Both the position numbers and the translations under genes were made by a program. The notes beneath the pieces were generated by a model. That model was given only the letters and a program-made list of their open reading frames with translations. It was not told where the DNA came from and ran no database searches. Of a stretch of DNA of 64,000 nt, positions 1 to 8,927 are shown piece by piece. Position 1 is the first letter of the stretch, and the number at the start of each line of letters is the position of its first letter. Source of the stretch: Amycolatopsis umgeniensis (lineage in GTDB: Bacteria > Actinomycetota > Actinomycetes > Mycobacteriales > Pseudonocardiaceae); NCBI RefSeq assembly GCF_014205155.1, contig NZ_JACHMX010000001.1:6262001-6326000 (forward strand). The letters run 5' to 3'.

Positions 1-1
1 C

Positions 2-592
2 AAGGGCGTCAAGGTCGCCCAGATCTCCTTCTCCTACGGGTTCAACGGGATCAAGGTGCCCTCGGGGAAGCCCTGGCTGGTCAACCAGATCGACGCCGAA
101 GACGTGATCGCCCAGGCCAAGGCCGCGCGGAAGGCGGGCGCCCAGGTCGTCCTCGCGAGCCTGCACTGGGGCACCGAGTACCAGCACGACCCGACCGCCG
201 AACAGCGCTCACTGGCGAAGAAACTCCTCGGCGACGACTCGATCGACCTGATCATCGGTCACCACGCGCACGTCGTGCAGCCCTTCGAGCAGATCAACGG
301 CAAATGGGTCGCCTACGGCCTCGGCAACAGCGTCGCCCGGCATTCGGAGCCGAAGGGCTCGACCGAACAGGGCGCCGCGGCGCGGTTCCGGTTCGTGCGG
401 GACGGCGAGCGCTGGAAGGTCGACAAGGCCGAGTACGTCCCGACGCTGGTCCAGCTCGGTCCGCCGATCCGGCTGCTCGATCTGACCGCGGGACAGACCG
501 GGGACGCCGGGGCGGACGCGCTCAAGGCCACCGACGAGGTCGTCCTCAGCCGTGGCGCCGGAGACCAGGGCCTGACCCGTCCCGGTCGCTGA
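2..592 (+). CDS. CapA family protein, 3' part (gene enters from left edge)
   Basis: The reading frame is already open at the window start and ends with TGA, so only the C-terminal ~196 residues are seen. The fragment has the hallmarks of the CapA/PgsA metallophosphatase-like fold: 'SLHWGTEYQ', then 'LIIGHHAHVVQP' and 'YGLGNSV', which supply metal-binding His and Asn residues in this family. CapA-type proteins are linked to poly-gamma-glutamate or capsule synthesis, but many actinobacterial members have no proven role. The last ~45 residues are less conserved. The gene faces the prenyl synthase gene across a short 69-bp gap. A methionine at 56 is internal to the domain and is not the start. 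Confidence 0.85.
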   Translation, partial: KGVKVAQISFSYGFNGIKVPSGKPWLVNQIDAEDVIAQAKAARKAGAQVVLASLHWGTEYQHDPTAEQRSLAKKLLGDDSIDLIIGHHAHVVQPFEQINGKWVAYGLGNSVARHSEPKGSTEQGAAARFRFVRDGERWKVDKAEYVPTLVQLGPPIRLLDLTAGQTGDAGADALKATDEVVLSRGAGDQGLTRPGR

Positions 593-661
593 CCCCCGGG
601 CGAGGACACGGGCGGGCCGAGCCGTTCGTCCGGCCCACCCGTGCCTTCTCCGCGCCCGACT

Positions 662-1687
662 TCAATATCGTCGCCGTACCACCAGTTTCGCGAGGGCCGC
701 GAGCTCGGTGCCTGGGCGGGGCACCGGGTCCGAGACGGCGAGATGGTGCAGCGCGCCGGTCAGGAGCGCGTCGGCCTGCTCCTGGCTCCAGGCCCGGCCA
801 CCCGCCCGTTCCACCAGCTCCGCCGCGTGGGGCAATTCCGCGACGTCGAGGTTTTCCTTGCGGTACAAGGCATCCAGTTCTCGACCGGCATCCGTGCCGG
901 AGTGGAGCGCGGCCACCACCGGCAGGGACTTCTTCCGGTTGGAGAGATCCGAGTGGACCGGTTTCCCGGTCACTTCCGGATCGCCCCAGATCCCGAGGAG
1001 ATCGTCGATGTGCTGGAACGCCAGCCCGAGTGCCCTCCCGTACTCGGTCAGCCGGTCCACCTGATCCTGCCTCCCTTCCCCGGCGAGCGCGCCGAGCGTG
1101 CACGACGCCCCGAGCAACGCGCCGGTCTTCCCCTCGGCCATGCGTACGCATTCGGCGGTGTCGACGTCACCGCGTTCTTCGAACTTCAGATCCGCGCTCT
1201 GTCCTTCCAGCAGGTCGATCACGGCCGTGCTCAGCACCCGCAGCGCGGTCTGCCCGAACGGCGCCAGCAACTCGAAGGCCCGGCACAGCAGGGCGTCCCC
1301 GGCGAGGATCGCGGCGCCGGTGCCGAAGACGGTCCAGGCCGTCGGCCGGTGCCGCCGGGTGGTGTCGCGGTCCATCACGTCGTCGTGCAGCAACGAGAAG
1401 TTGTGCACCAGCTCCACCGCGACTCCCACCGGGACGGCGACTTCGGCGTCACCGCCGACCGCCCGCGCCGACAGCAGCGCGAGCGCGGGCCGCAACGCCT
1501 TCCCGCCGTCCGAAGTGGACGGACGGCCGTGCTCGTCCCACCAGCCGAAGTGGTAACCGGCGATGAGCCGCATCGACTCGGGAAGCCCGCCGACGGCCTC
1601 GCGCAGCGCCGGGTCGAGCAGATTCCGGCTCCACGTCAGGACTTCGGCGCCCGTCCTGGCGCCGGTGCTGGTGTCGATGGTCGTCAA
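662..1687 (-). CDS. Polyprenyl diphosphate synthase, probable family 2 encapsulin cargo
   Basis: This 341-residue all-helical isoprenyl diphosphate synthase has both Asp-rich motifs: DDVMD at ~102-106 and DDLLGIWGD at ~228-236. It also has KALRP (~63-67) and 'KPVHSDLSNRKKSLP' near 242. It should condense isopentenyl diphosphate with an allylic diphosphate; product length cannot be read from the sequence. The start is set at TTG 1687, because the AAGGAAG ribosome site lies just before it and overlaps the end of the upstream encapsulin gene (stop at 1699). No ATG fits. Known families: polyprenyl transferases are recurrent cargo of family 2B encapsulins. The N-terminus before the fold is only ~15 residues, shorter than the long disordered targeting tails described for terpene cyclase cargo, so loading is inferred from linkage. 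Confidence 0.9.
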   Translation of the reverse strand: MTTIDTSTGARTGAEVLTWSRNLLDPALREAVGGLPESMRLIAGYHFGWWDEHGRPSTSDGGKALRPALALLSARAVGGDAEVAVPVGVAVELVHNFSLLHDDVMDRDTTRRHRPTAWTVFGTGAAILAGDALLCRAFELLAPFGQTALRVLSTAVIDLLEGQSADLKFEERGDVDTAECVRMAEGKTGALLGASCTLGALAGEGRQDQVDRLTEYGRALGLAFQHIDDLLGIWGDPEVTGKPVHSDLSNRKKSLPVVAALHSGTDAGRELDALYRKENLDVAELPHAAELVERAGGRAWSQEQADALLTGALHHLAVSDPVPRPGTELAALAKLVVRRRY

Positions 1688-1698
1688 CGGACTTCCTT

Positions 1699-3099
1699 TC
1701 AGCCTTCGCGTCCGAGTTCGGCGTTCTCCAAGATCCCCAGGGCGTCGGGGACCAGGACAGCCGCCGAGTAATACGCGCTCACCAGGTACGAGAGGATCGC
1801 CTGTTCGCTGATCCCCATGAAGCGGACGTTCAGCCCGGGCTGGTACTCGTCGGGCAGCCCGAGCTGGTGCAGGCCGACGACACCTTGCGTGTCCTCGCCG
1901 GTCCGCATCAGGAGGATCGAACTGGTGCTGGTCTCGGTGACGGGGATCTTGTCGCACGGCAGGATCGGGATCCCGCGCCAGGACGGGACCTGGTGGCCGT
2001 CCAGGTCGACGGGGTCCGGATAGAGACCCCGTTTGCTGCATTCCCGGCTGAACGCGGCGATCGTCCGCGGATGCGCGAGGAAGAAACCGGGGTCCTTCCA
2101 CACCAAGGCGAGCAGCTCGTCGAGGTCGTCCGGTGTCGGCGGGCCGGTGCGGGTGTGGATGCGCTGGGAGAAGTCCGCGTTGTGCAGGAGACCGAAGCCG
2201 GTGTTGTTGATCAGCTCGTGTTCCTGCCGCTCGCGCAGCGCCTCGATGGTCAGCCGCAGCTGCTGCTCGACCTGGTCCATCGGCTGGTTGTAGAGGTCGG
2301 CGACCCGGGTGTGCACCCGCAGGACGGTTTGGGCGACGCTGAGTTCGTACTCGCGCGGTTTGGTCTCGTAGTCGACGAAGGTGCCGGGAAGGAGCGGTTC
2401 GCCGTCGTGACCCGACGCGACGTCGATCAACGCTTCACCGTGGTCGTTGCTCGCTCGCGACCCGCCGGACGAGAACCCGCCGAGATGGTCGCGCAACGCG
2501 TCCGAGCGCTCCACGATGTCGGCGAAAGCACTGCGCGACAGGGAAAGCACGGTGCAGGACGTCACCGCCTTCGCGGTGAACTCCCAGATCGCGCCGTCGT
2601 CGACCAGGACTTGCGATCCGAAATGGCCGCCGTCGGCGAGGACGCCTAAGACGGTCTCGTCGCCGTACGCGCCGACACCGATCTTGTCGATCTTCCCGTG
2701 CGCGATCAGGAACACCTGGTCGGCCCGGTGGCCGAATTCCGTCAGAGTGTCGCCGGGGGACAGTTCCCGTTGGACGAACCGGCCGGCGAGTTCGGCCAGC
2801 ACCTCTTCGTCGTCGAAACCCCTCAGTGGCGGGAGTTCGCCCAGTTCCGGCGGGATCACCCGGACCTCGGTGCCGGCGGTGGTGAAGGTGACCCGTCCGT
2901 CGCCGACGGAGTAGCTCAACCGGCGGTTGACCCGGTACGCACCGCCCGACACCTGGACCCACGGCAGCACTCTCAGCAGCCATCGCGACGAGATGCCCTG
3001 CATCTGCGGGACGGACTTCGTGGTCGTGGCCAGCGTGCGAGCGGCGGCTTTGCCGAGGCTCAGTTGCGGGTTGTCCGTGATCGTCACCGAGAAATCCAC
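1699..3099 (-). CDS. Family 2B encapsulin nanocompartment shell protein
   Basis: This 466-residue protein has an N-terminal arm (1-85), a cyclic-nucleotide-binding-like domain inserted at ~91-210 ('[20 protein letters not shown]', '[20 protein letters not shown]'), and an HK97-like shell region after ~220 ('[20 protein letters not shown]', '[15 protein letters not shown]', '[20 protein letters not shown]'). This layout defines family 2B encapsulins, which assemble into protein shells around enzymes. The insert's phosphate cassette reads '[15 protein letters not shown]' and lacks the Arg that holds cyclic nucleotide phosphate in CAP/PKA-type domains, so the ligand may differ. The start is GTG with a weak ribosome site. 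The prenyl synthase gene begins 11 bp after the stop, which implies a two-gene operon. Confidence 0.93.
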   Translation of the reverse strand: MDFSVTITDNPQLSLGKAAARTLATTTKSVPQMQGISSRWLLRVLPWVQVSGGAYRVNRRLSYSVGDGRVTFTTAGTEVRVIPPELGELPPLRGFDDEEVLAELAGRFVQRELSPGDTLTEFGHRADQVFLIAHGKIDKIGVGAYGDETVLGVLADGGHFGSQVLVDDGAIWEFTAKAVTSCTVLSLSRSAFADIVERSDALRDHLGGFSSGGSRASNDHGEALIDVASGHDGEPLLPGTFVDYETKPREYELSVAQTVLRVHTRVADLYNQPMDQVEQQLRLTIEALRERQEHELINNTGFGLLHNADFSQRIHTRTGPPTPDDLDELLALVWKDPGFFLAHPRTIAAFSRECSKRGLYPDPVDLDGHQVPSWRGIPILPCDKIPVTETSTSSILLMRTGEDTQGVVGLHQLGLPDEYQPGLNVRFMGISEQAILSYLVSAYYSAAVLVPDALGILENAELGREG

Positions 3100-3558
3100 C
3101 TATCGTCGTGGCGGGTAATCCGCCCTGGTGAACTGCTGTTCTCACAATTCGCGGATACCCATTCGATCGGGGTAGGCGCAACGTCAACATAGCAAGCGGT
3201 AATGCCCGGACAAACACTCGAACGGGTCTCGGGGGATGTTCACCTGTTTGCCGGATTGGGCCGGACGCGTCCGCCCGCGACGGCCGTTCGGGCGACGAAG
3301 CTGCGAGAAATGTCGGTATACGGCGACGTCGGTGACGTCTCGTGGCGGATCCTCACTCGGTCGTGAAGCGGGGCTCTCCGACCGGTGACGTGACTTTCCG
3401 GCGCGTATCGGAAATCGTTTCGCGGAATGAGAAATTGGGCCGAGAAGGTGATGATCGACTTTTTCTCATCCGCCGCCGGTATGAATTGATTCAACGCCTC
3501 TTTTCGATCAGGTGAAGCGTGAACTAGTTTCAGCAGTCTTCACGGCGTAAGGAGTCGA
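3100..3558. other. Divergent intergenic region
   Basis: These 459 bp separate the encapsulin gene (leftward) from the DUF4239 gene (rightward) and must hold both promoters. The stretch is less GC-rich than its neighbours between about 3410 and 3545. I see no clear operator, hairpin or convincing small gene. An 84-codon leftward frame at 3240-3494 lacks a ribosome site and family resemblance. Confidence 0.5.
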
Positions 3559-4323
3559 ATGGGTATTTACCTGACCGGCATCGCCTGGGTCGTCGGGGCC
3601 GCGGTGGGCGCGGGGTTCGTCGGCTACCTCGTCCGCAAGTTCGGCTGGGACGAAGGGCGGCCCGACAACAACGACGCCGCCGGCCAGGTGTTCACCATCG
3701 TCGGCGGGCTCCACGCCGTCCTGGTCGCGTTCATCCTGATCTCCCTCTTCGACTCCGCGAGCGCGGCGAGGGACGGCTCGTACCACGAGGCGGACAGCCT
3801 GGTCGCCGCCGTCTGGGCCGCCGATTCACTGGGGACCGAGGTCAAGGACGAGGTCCGGAAGCTGAGCGCGGAGTACATCACCACGGTCGAGCAGAAGGAG
3901 TGGCCGGAGATGGCCGGCGGCGGGGAGACCGTCCCCGACACCGGCTGGACTCAGCTCGATCTGTTGCGCAAGGCCGTGGACAAGGCCCCTTCGGACGACG
4001 ACTGGGTCCGCGAGCGCAAGGCCGAGGCGGCCACCCAGCTCTGGCAGGTCTACGAAGCCCGGCAAAACCGGCTCAACGCGGTCGAGGGCGGCAAGGTCGG
4101 CGGCGTCGTCTGGTTCGCGCTCATTCTCGGCAGTCTCATCTCGGTGCTGCTGCCCAACCTGTTCGGCGGCACCCGGCTGGCCGCGCATCTGGTGATCGTG
4201 TCCACTCTGGCCGGGACGGTCACGCTGCTGTTGTTCGCGATCTACCAGCTGCAGAACCCGTTCGGCGGCGGGGTGCGGATCCCGCCCGACGCGTTCACCG
4301 CCGCGCTGGCGAGGATCGCTTGA
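3559..4323 (+). CDS. DUF4239-type membrane protein (bestrophin-like domain)
   Basis: This is a 254-residue membrane protein: helix 1 at ~4-22, helix 2 at ~45-63 ('[16 protein letters not shown]'), a soluble charged middle (~65-180), then two helices at ~185-205 and ~212-232. The topology and the 'LHAVLVAFI' segment fit the DUF4239 family, which is distantly related to bestrophin channels. No substrate is known. AAGGAG sits 5 nt before the ATG. The next gene starts 13 bp downstream on the same strand, so they may be co-transcribed. Confidence 0.75.
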   Translation: MGIYLTGIAWVVGAAVGAGFVGYLVRKFGWDEGRPDNNDAAGQVFTIVGGLHAVLVAFILISLFDSASAARDGSYHEADSLVAAVWAADSLGTEVKDEVRKLSAEYITTVEQKEWPEMAGGGETVPDTGWTQLDLLRKAVDKAPSDDDWVRERKAEAATQLWQVYEARQNRLNAVEGGKVGGVVWFALILGSLISVLLPNLFGGTRLAAHLVIVSTLAGTVTLLLFAIYQLQNPFGGGVRIPPDAFTAALARIA

Positions 4324-4336
4324 GCAGGCGGGCACC

Positions 4337-5557
4337 GTGGACGGAGTGACACGGGCGGCGGCGACGGCCGCCGTCGCCGGGCTGGTCGGGGCGTCGGCGC
4401 TGCTGGCCCCGATGGCCGCGCGCGCCGCCGAATCCTGCCTGGTGGTGCAGGCGGAGACCGGGTCGCACGGGAAGTCGAAGCTGCGCTGGCTCGATGTCGG
4501 TTCGGGGACCACCTCGCGGGTGACCGACGCGGGGTACCGGCTCAACGCGCTCGGTTACTCGGCGACACGCGATCTGGTCTTCGGTGTCGCCGAAGGACTC
4601 AGCCGGGGTGCGCACGCGGTGACGATCGATCGCGACGGCGAAACCCGGGACCTCGGCCCGATCACCCGCGCCGGGAACCGGCTGCCGGTGTGGAGCCCCG
4701 TCGCGGGGGTGACCGCCGGCGCGATCGGCGGCAACTCCTGGTACCTGCTCAGGAACGGCACGCTGTACACAGTGGATCTGACGCCGGGGGAGCGGTACCT
4801 GCGGGTGATCCGGACGGTGTTCCTGCGGCCGATCACCCTCGCCCACGACGTCAACGATTTCGCCTACCACAACGGACTGCTCTACGGCGTTTCCACCACC
4901 TGGCGCGGAAAAGGCGCGGTGATCACCATCGATCCGGCGTCGGGAAAGGTCCGGGAAGCCGACGACGCCCGGTTCCCGCCCGCCGACGTCTACGGTTCCG
5001 TCGTGCTCGCCCGCGACGGTGCCCTGTACGCCACGGCGAACCGGATCGGCGGGCGCAGTGTGCTCTACCGCCTGGATCGCGGCGGGCAGGTGACCAAGGT
5101 GCTTTCCGGTGCGCCGCTGGCGGGTTCGGACGCGGCGGGCTGCCTCACCGTGCCCGAAGCTCCCGAGCCGCCGAAACCGGAACCGCCCAAGCCGACGCCG
5201 ACCCCGACACCCACTCCGACACCCACTCCGACACCCACGCCGTCCCCGACTCCCACGCCCGTCCCCGCGCCGACACCGAGCCCCGCGCCGACGTCGTCAT
5301 CCAGTCCTGTCCCGACACCGAGCCCCACGCCCACGCCTTCGCCGAGTCCGACGACCGCGCCCAAGGTGGTCCCACCGCCGCCGGCACCCGTTCCGGTGCC
5401 GAAGCCGAGCCGTGCGGCTCCTCCCCGGGAACGGGAGACCGCGGCGGACACCGACCCGCACGCCCGGACGAAGGAGAAGCGCCGATGGGGTTTGACCGCG
5501 CTGGTCCTGATCCTCGGCGGCGGAGCGGCGGCGGGTGCCGTGCGGCGGGCCCGGTGA
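4337..5557 (+). CDS. Secreted beta-propeller-like protein with Pro/Thr stalk and C-terminal anchor
   Basis: This 406-residue protein starts at GTG. It has a signal peptide (~1-30, ending near AARAAES) and an extracellular domain to ~275 with repeated short strands ('[10 protein letters not shown]', '[12 protein letters not shown]') that look like propeller blades. A ~90-residue (P-T)n/(P-S)n stalk follows, then a basic stretch and one hydrophobic helix at ~388-402 before RRAR. It therefore looks like a surface protein held by a C-terminal helix. No LPXTG motif is visible. The stalk is encoded by near-perfect 12-bp repeats around 5200-5260. Function unknown. Confidence 0.75.
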   Translation: MDGVTRAAATAAVAGLVGASALLAPMAARAAESCLVVQAETGSHGKSKLRWLDVGSGTTSRVTDAGYRLNALGYSATRDLVFGVAEGLSRGAHAVTIDRDGETRDLGPITRAGNRLPVWSPVAGVTAGAIGGNSWYLLRNGTLYTVDLTPGERYLRVIRTVFLRPITLAHDVNDFAYHNGLLYGVSTTWRGKGAVITIDPASGKVREADDARFPPADVYGSVVLARDGALYATANRIGGRSVLYRLDRGGQVTKVLSGAPLAGSDAAGCLTVPEAPEPPKPEPPKPTPTPTPTPTPTPTPTPSPTPTPVPAPTPSPAPTSSSSPVPTPSPTPTPSPSPTTAPKVVPPPPAPVPVPKPSRAAPPRERETAADTDPHARTKEKRRWGLTALVLILGGGAAAGAVRRAR

Positions 5558-5558
5558 G

Positions 5559-6581
5559 TCAGTACTTGAACTGGTCCACGTTCTCGCGCGTGATCAGCAG
5601 CGGGTCGCCGAGCAGCACTGTCTTCGTGGCTTCCTCGTACTTGATCGCCGGGAGCTCGAGGTTGACCTTGTTCGACGCGCCGAGCGGCTTGCCTTCGGCG
5701 ATCTGCTTGCCGGCCCAAGCGGTGAGGTAGCCGAGTGATTCGACGTTCCACAGCACCGAAAGCGACGAGGAACCGTCCAACAGGTACGGCTTGATCGCCT
5801 GCGGCGTGCCGACGCCGACGGTGAAGACGCGGCCGATCTTCTGTTGCGAACGGACCGCCTCGGCGACCCCGGGCGCGGACGTCGTGCACTCGCCGACCAG
5901 GCCGGTGAGGTCCGGGTACTTGACCATCAGGTCCTTGGCCAGCGCGGTGGCGTTGTCCTTGTCCTCGCCGGCGTAGACCGTCTCGACGAGTTGCGCATGG
6001 GGATACTCCGTAGTGGTATACGCACGCTGAACGGCGATCCACGCGTTGAGGTTCTCGGCGGTCTCGCCGCAGGAGACGATCGCGTACTTGCCCGCGCCGC
6101 CCATCTTCTTCATCAAGGCGTCGGTGAGCGCCTTGCCGATGCCGTCGGGGGTCGCCTGGTTGACGAAGAGCTCGCGATCGGTGCCGGGCGCGTCGGTGTC
6201 CGAAGTGATCACATGGACACCCTTGGCGCGCGCGTCGGTGATCGCCGGCGCCATCGCCTTGGGATCGTTCGGGGCGATCGCGATGACGTCCACCCGCTGG
6301 TCGACGAGGCCGCGCACGATCGAGACCTGCGCGGCGGGGTCCACCGTGGCCGGTCCCGTCGAGGTCCATTCGACACCGAGTTGCTTGGCCGCGGCGATCC
6401 CGCCGGTGTTCATCGCCTCGAAGTACGGGATGCCCGCGACCTTCGGCACGAACGCGATCCGGATCGGCCTGGCGGCCATCCCCTCCGGGTCTTCACTCGC
6501 ACAGCCGGTCAGCCCGAACACCATGCCCAAAGCGAGCACAGTGGCCACGACGAGCGTCTTGGTCGGCCCTCGCATCTCCAC
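5559..6581 (-). CDS. Sugar/autoinducer-2-type ABC substrate-binding lipoprotein
   Basis: This 340-residue periplasmic-binding-protein type 1 fold resembles the RhaS/LsrB group ('AFVPKVAGIPYFEAMNTGG', 'VDVIAIAPNDPKAMAPAI', 'VITSDTDAPGTDRELFVNQA'). A lipobox (LTGC) near residue 27 marks a lipoprotein. The group binds rhamnose, AI-2 or other sugars. No permease or ATPase gene lies beside it, so it is an orphan here. The start is GTG 6581; the ATG at 6575 is equally possible. Its stop is 1 bp from that of the convergent stalk-protein gene. The actual ligand is not predictable. Confidence 0.85.
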   Translation of the reverse strand: MEMRGPTKTLVVATVLALGMVFGLTGCASEDPEGMAARPIRIAFVPKVAGIPYFEAMNTGGIAAAKQLGVEWTSTGPATVDPAAQVSIVRGLVDQRVDVIAIAPNDPKAMAPAITDARAKGVHVITSDTDAPGTDRELFVNQATPDGIGKALTDALMKKMGGAGKYAIVSCGETAENLNAWIAVQRAYTTTEYPHAQLVETVYAGEDKDNATALAKDLMVKYPDLTGLVGECTTSAPGVAEAVRSQQKIGRVFTVGVGTPQAIKPYLLDGSSSLSVLWNVESLGYLTAWAGKQIAEGKPLGASNKVNLELPAIKYEEATKTVLLGDPLLITRENVDQFKY

Positions 6582-6784
6582 CCCATAGTCACGGAACCAC
6601 CTGAAACCAGCCGATCGGTCTTCGCGCGGTGGAGACCTCCGGCGAAACTAAGGTCTTCGGTTACCCCGGTCAACCGGATGAGCGCAAAGGGTTACGGAAG
6701 TGAGTTCATCGACCTGGTCCGATTACCGGGTCGGCCCACGGGGGTGACGGTCAGCGACCGGGAGACGCGTGTCACTGCGCCACA

Positions 6785-6803
6785 TATACGGGTGGGGGGT
6801 ATA
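6785..6803. promoter_or_regulatory. G-tract inverted repeat before DUF4396 gene, possible metal-sensor operator
   Basis: TATACGGGTGGGGGGTATA has 5-bp inverted arms (TATAC/GTATA) around a G tract, 9 bp before the DUF4396 start. CsoR-type copper or nickel sensor operators have a similar G/C-tract layout. The same G run could simply be the ribosome binding site. Assignment is tentative. Confidence 0.35.
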
Positions 6804-6812
6804 TTTCCCCGC

Positions 6813-7280
6813 ATGAACGAGACACGGCATGGAGCAAGCTGGTCGATGGCGGCGTCGGCGACCCTGCACTGCCTCACCGGCTGTGCGATCGGTGAGGTCC
6901 TCGGCATGGTGATCGGCACGGCGCTCGGCTTGGGCAATCTGGCGACGATCATCCTGGCGGTGGCGCTCGCGTTCGTCTTCGGTTACGCGCTGACCATGCG
7001 CGGCGTGCTGAAGTCGGGTCTGCCGTTCGCCACCGCGCTGAAGGTGGCGCTGGCCGCGGACACCGTGTCGATCGCGGTCATGGAGATCGTCGACAACGGG
7101 GTCATGCTGGTGGTGCCGGGTGCCATGGAGGCCGGGCTCGCGAGCCCGCTGTTCTGGGGCGCGCTGGCGTTCTCGCTGGCCGTCGCGTTCGTGCTGACGG
7201 TGCCGGTGAACAAGTGGATGATCGGGCGCGGCCTGGGCCACGCGAAGGTCCACGCGCACCACGGTGGCCACGCGCACTGA
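6813..7280 (+). CDS. DUF4396 membrane protein with His-rich tail
   Basis: This 155-residue protein has about four hydrophobic helices (~10-30, 33-55, 68-95, 108-132). The motif 'TLHCLTGCAIGEVLGM' places two Cys in helix 1, and the C-terminal tail is 'HAKVHAHHGGHAH', a likely metal-binding stretch. This matches the DUF4396 family, which has no assigned biochemical role. The start is ATG 6813; the open frame continues far upstream, but that part is antisense to the lipoprotein gene and carries no recognisable domain. The His tail and paired Cys suggest a metal-related membrane function (inference). Confidence 0.8.
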   Translation: MNETRHGASWSMAASATLHCLTGCAIGEVLGMVIGTALGLGNLATIILAVALAFVFGYALTMRGVLKSGLPFATALKVALAADTVSIAVMEIVDNGVMLVVPGAMEAGLASPLFWGALAFSLAVAFVLTVPVNKWMIGRGLGHAKVHAHHGGHAH

Positions 7281-7303
7281 GTCGCCTGCCAGCCGTTTCG
7301 AGT

Positions 7304-7356
7304 GTCGCGAAAGCCACTTTCGGGACATCAGACGTCCCGAAAGTGGCTTTCGCGAC
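7304..7356. terminator. 53-nt perfect-arm hairpin between convergent genes
   Basis: Two 23-nt arms (7304-7326 and 7334-7356) are perfectly complementary around a 7-nt loop ATCAGAC. The arm core is GAAAGCCACTTTCG. There is no T-run, as is usual in actinobacteria. It lies just after the DUF4396 stop and probably ends transcription from both sides. The same 23-7-23 geometry and core recur at 51227-51279. Confidence 0.8.
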
Positions 7357-7490
7357 GTGGCCCGGTAGGTAGGCGATACCGGTTCGCCGACCAACCCGTT
7401 ACACGCTCTTCCGGAGCGGCACTTGTCACGGTTGGCAAGCGGGGCGGGTGGCGCTTCGGCCGCGGTGCCGGTGACGGGCCCGGAAGGGGT

Positions 7491-7529
7491 GTGTGGAAAT
7501 AGGGACATTCAACGTCCCTATTTCCACAC
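7491..7529. terminator. 39-nt hairpin with 7-nt loop
   Basis: Arms of 16 nt (7491-7506 and 7514-7529) pair perfectly around loop ATTCAAC. It is the second hairpin in the 326-bp gap between the DUF4396 and GH88 genes. The loop differs by one base from the loop CTTCAAC at 51250-51256. It probably terminates the leftward-running GH88 gene. I see no gene in the gap. Confidence 0.75.
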
Positions 7530-7606
7530 GGCCTCACCCGACGACACCGGAGCCCTGCTCCACTCACGCCCCGGACCGACCACCGGCCGCACCAGTCCTC
7601 CGGGAG

Positions 7607-8830
7607 TTAGCCGGCCGAGAGGTCGATCGCCTTGTCGATCTCCTTCGGCATCAGCACTCGCAGGATGCCCTCCAGCAGGTAGTAGTCCGCGTACGGCAAC
7701 GAAACCTCGACGCCGTCCTCCGACGGACGGTTGCGCGTGCCCCGCGCCACGATCGCCTCGGCGCGGGTGGACTTCGTGGTCAGGCAGGTGTCGCACAACG
7801 CGGTGAGGATCCGGATCGCCGCCTCGCGGTAGTGCGGCCGGTTCGCGACCTTCGCCAGGTCGAGCAGTCCGCACGCCATCACGGCTCCGGCGGAGGAGTC
7901 CTTGATGTCGTGCGGCGCCTGCGGGGCGAGGTAGTCCCACACCGGGACGTTGTCCGGGGTCAGGGAGCGGAGCGCGAAGTCCGCCAGCCGCTGCGCGGTC
8001 CGCAGGAACAGCGGGTCGCCGGAGCGCCGGTACATCGTGGTGAAGCCGTAGATCGCCCAGGCCTGACCGCGCGACCAGCAGGACGTCGGGCTGTAGCCCT
8101 GCACGGAATTCGGGCCGATCTCGGCGCCGGTGTCGGGGTTGAAGTCGAAGACGTGCGGGGTCGAACCGTCCGGGCGCAGGAAGACGCGCTCGGTGGTCTT
8201 CGCGTGCGAGACGGCGATGTCGAGGTATTTCCGGTCGCCGGTCTGCTTGCTCGCGAAGGTGAGCAGGTCCAGGTTCATCATCGTGTCGACGATGACCCGG
8301 CCCGCGTTGCCCGGCGTGCCGAGCGCGCCCCACGCCCGGATGAACTTCCCTTTCTCGTTGTAGCGCTGGATGAGCGACGCGGCGGCGGTGAGCGCGCCGG
8401 TGCGCCATTTCTCGTCCCCGGTGAGCCGCCAGCCGGTCACCCACGACGGGTAGAACAGGAATCCGAGGTCGTGATCGCTCGTCTCGTGCTGGCGCGGCGC
8501 GAGCTTTTCCGCGGACGCCATCGCGAGGGCGCGGAATTGCGGATCGCCGCTGTAGATCGACGCGAGCCACAATGTGCCCGGCCAGAATCCGCCGATCCAG
8601 CCGCCTTTGGCGGAATAGGTCCATTTCTCGAACCGGGTGATCTCCGGAAAGGTGCTCACGCCGGGCGCGACGGCCCGCAGCTTGGTCACCGCGTAATCGG
8701 CCGCCCGGCGGAAACTCGTCAGCCCGGCGGCTTCTTCCTCCGCCGCACTGGCGACGGACGGGATCGCCGTCGCCGCGACGGCGGCGATGCCGGGAACATG
8801 GGTCAACAGGGTTCGCCGGGAAACGCTCAC
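7607..8830 (-). CDS. Tat-exported unsaturated glucuronyl hydrolase, GH88 family
   Basis: This is a ~407-residue secreted enzyme. The start is placed at GTG 8830, which puts the twin-arginine signal (SRRTLL, then a hydrophobic run to ASA) at the N-terminus; ATGs at 8878 and 8908 lack ribosome sites. The (alpha/alpha)6 GH88 signature is clear: 'GGWIGGFWPGTLWLA', 'HDLGFLFYPSWV' and 'IVDTMMNLDLL' (likely catalytic Asp residues), and 'WSRGQAWAIYGF'. GH88 enzymes remove 4,5-unsaturated uronic acid from oligosaccharides released by polysaccharide lyases. No lyase gene is nearby. A GH105 relative lies at 18312-19490. Confidence 0.88.
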   Translation of the reverse strand: MSVSRRTLLTHVPGIAAVAATAIPSVASAAEEEAAGLTSFRRAADYAVTKLRAVAPGVSTFPEITRFEKWTYSAKGGWIGGFWPGTLWLASIYSGDPQFRALAMASAEKLAPRQHETSDHDLGFLFYPSWVTGWRLTGDEKWRTGALTAAASLIQRYNEKGKFIRAWGALGTPGNAGRVIVDTMMNLDLLTFASKQTGDRKYLDIAVSHAKTTERVFLRPDGSTPHVFDFNPDTGAEIGPNSVQGYSPTSCWSRGQAWAIYGFTTMYRRSGDPLFLRTAQRLADFALRSLTPDNVPVWDYLAPQAPHDIKDSSAGAVMACGLLDLAKVANRPHYREAAIRILTALCDTCLTTKSTRAEAIVARGTRNRPSEDGVEVSLPYADYYLLEGILRVLMPKEIDKAIDLSAG

Positions 8831-8927
8831 AAGGCCCCGCCATTCGTCAGTGGGAAATGCGTCACGGGAGTTTCGCATGACGATTACGCGCTTGTGAAGA
8901 CCATTCATGGTTGTGAATACAAAAGCC

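Noticed and set aside
3240..3494. An 84-codon leftward frame in the encapsulin-DUF4239 gap
   Set aside because: No ribosome site, no family likeness, and unusual composition.
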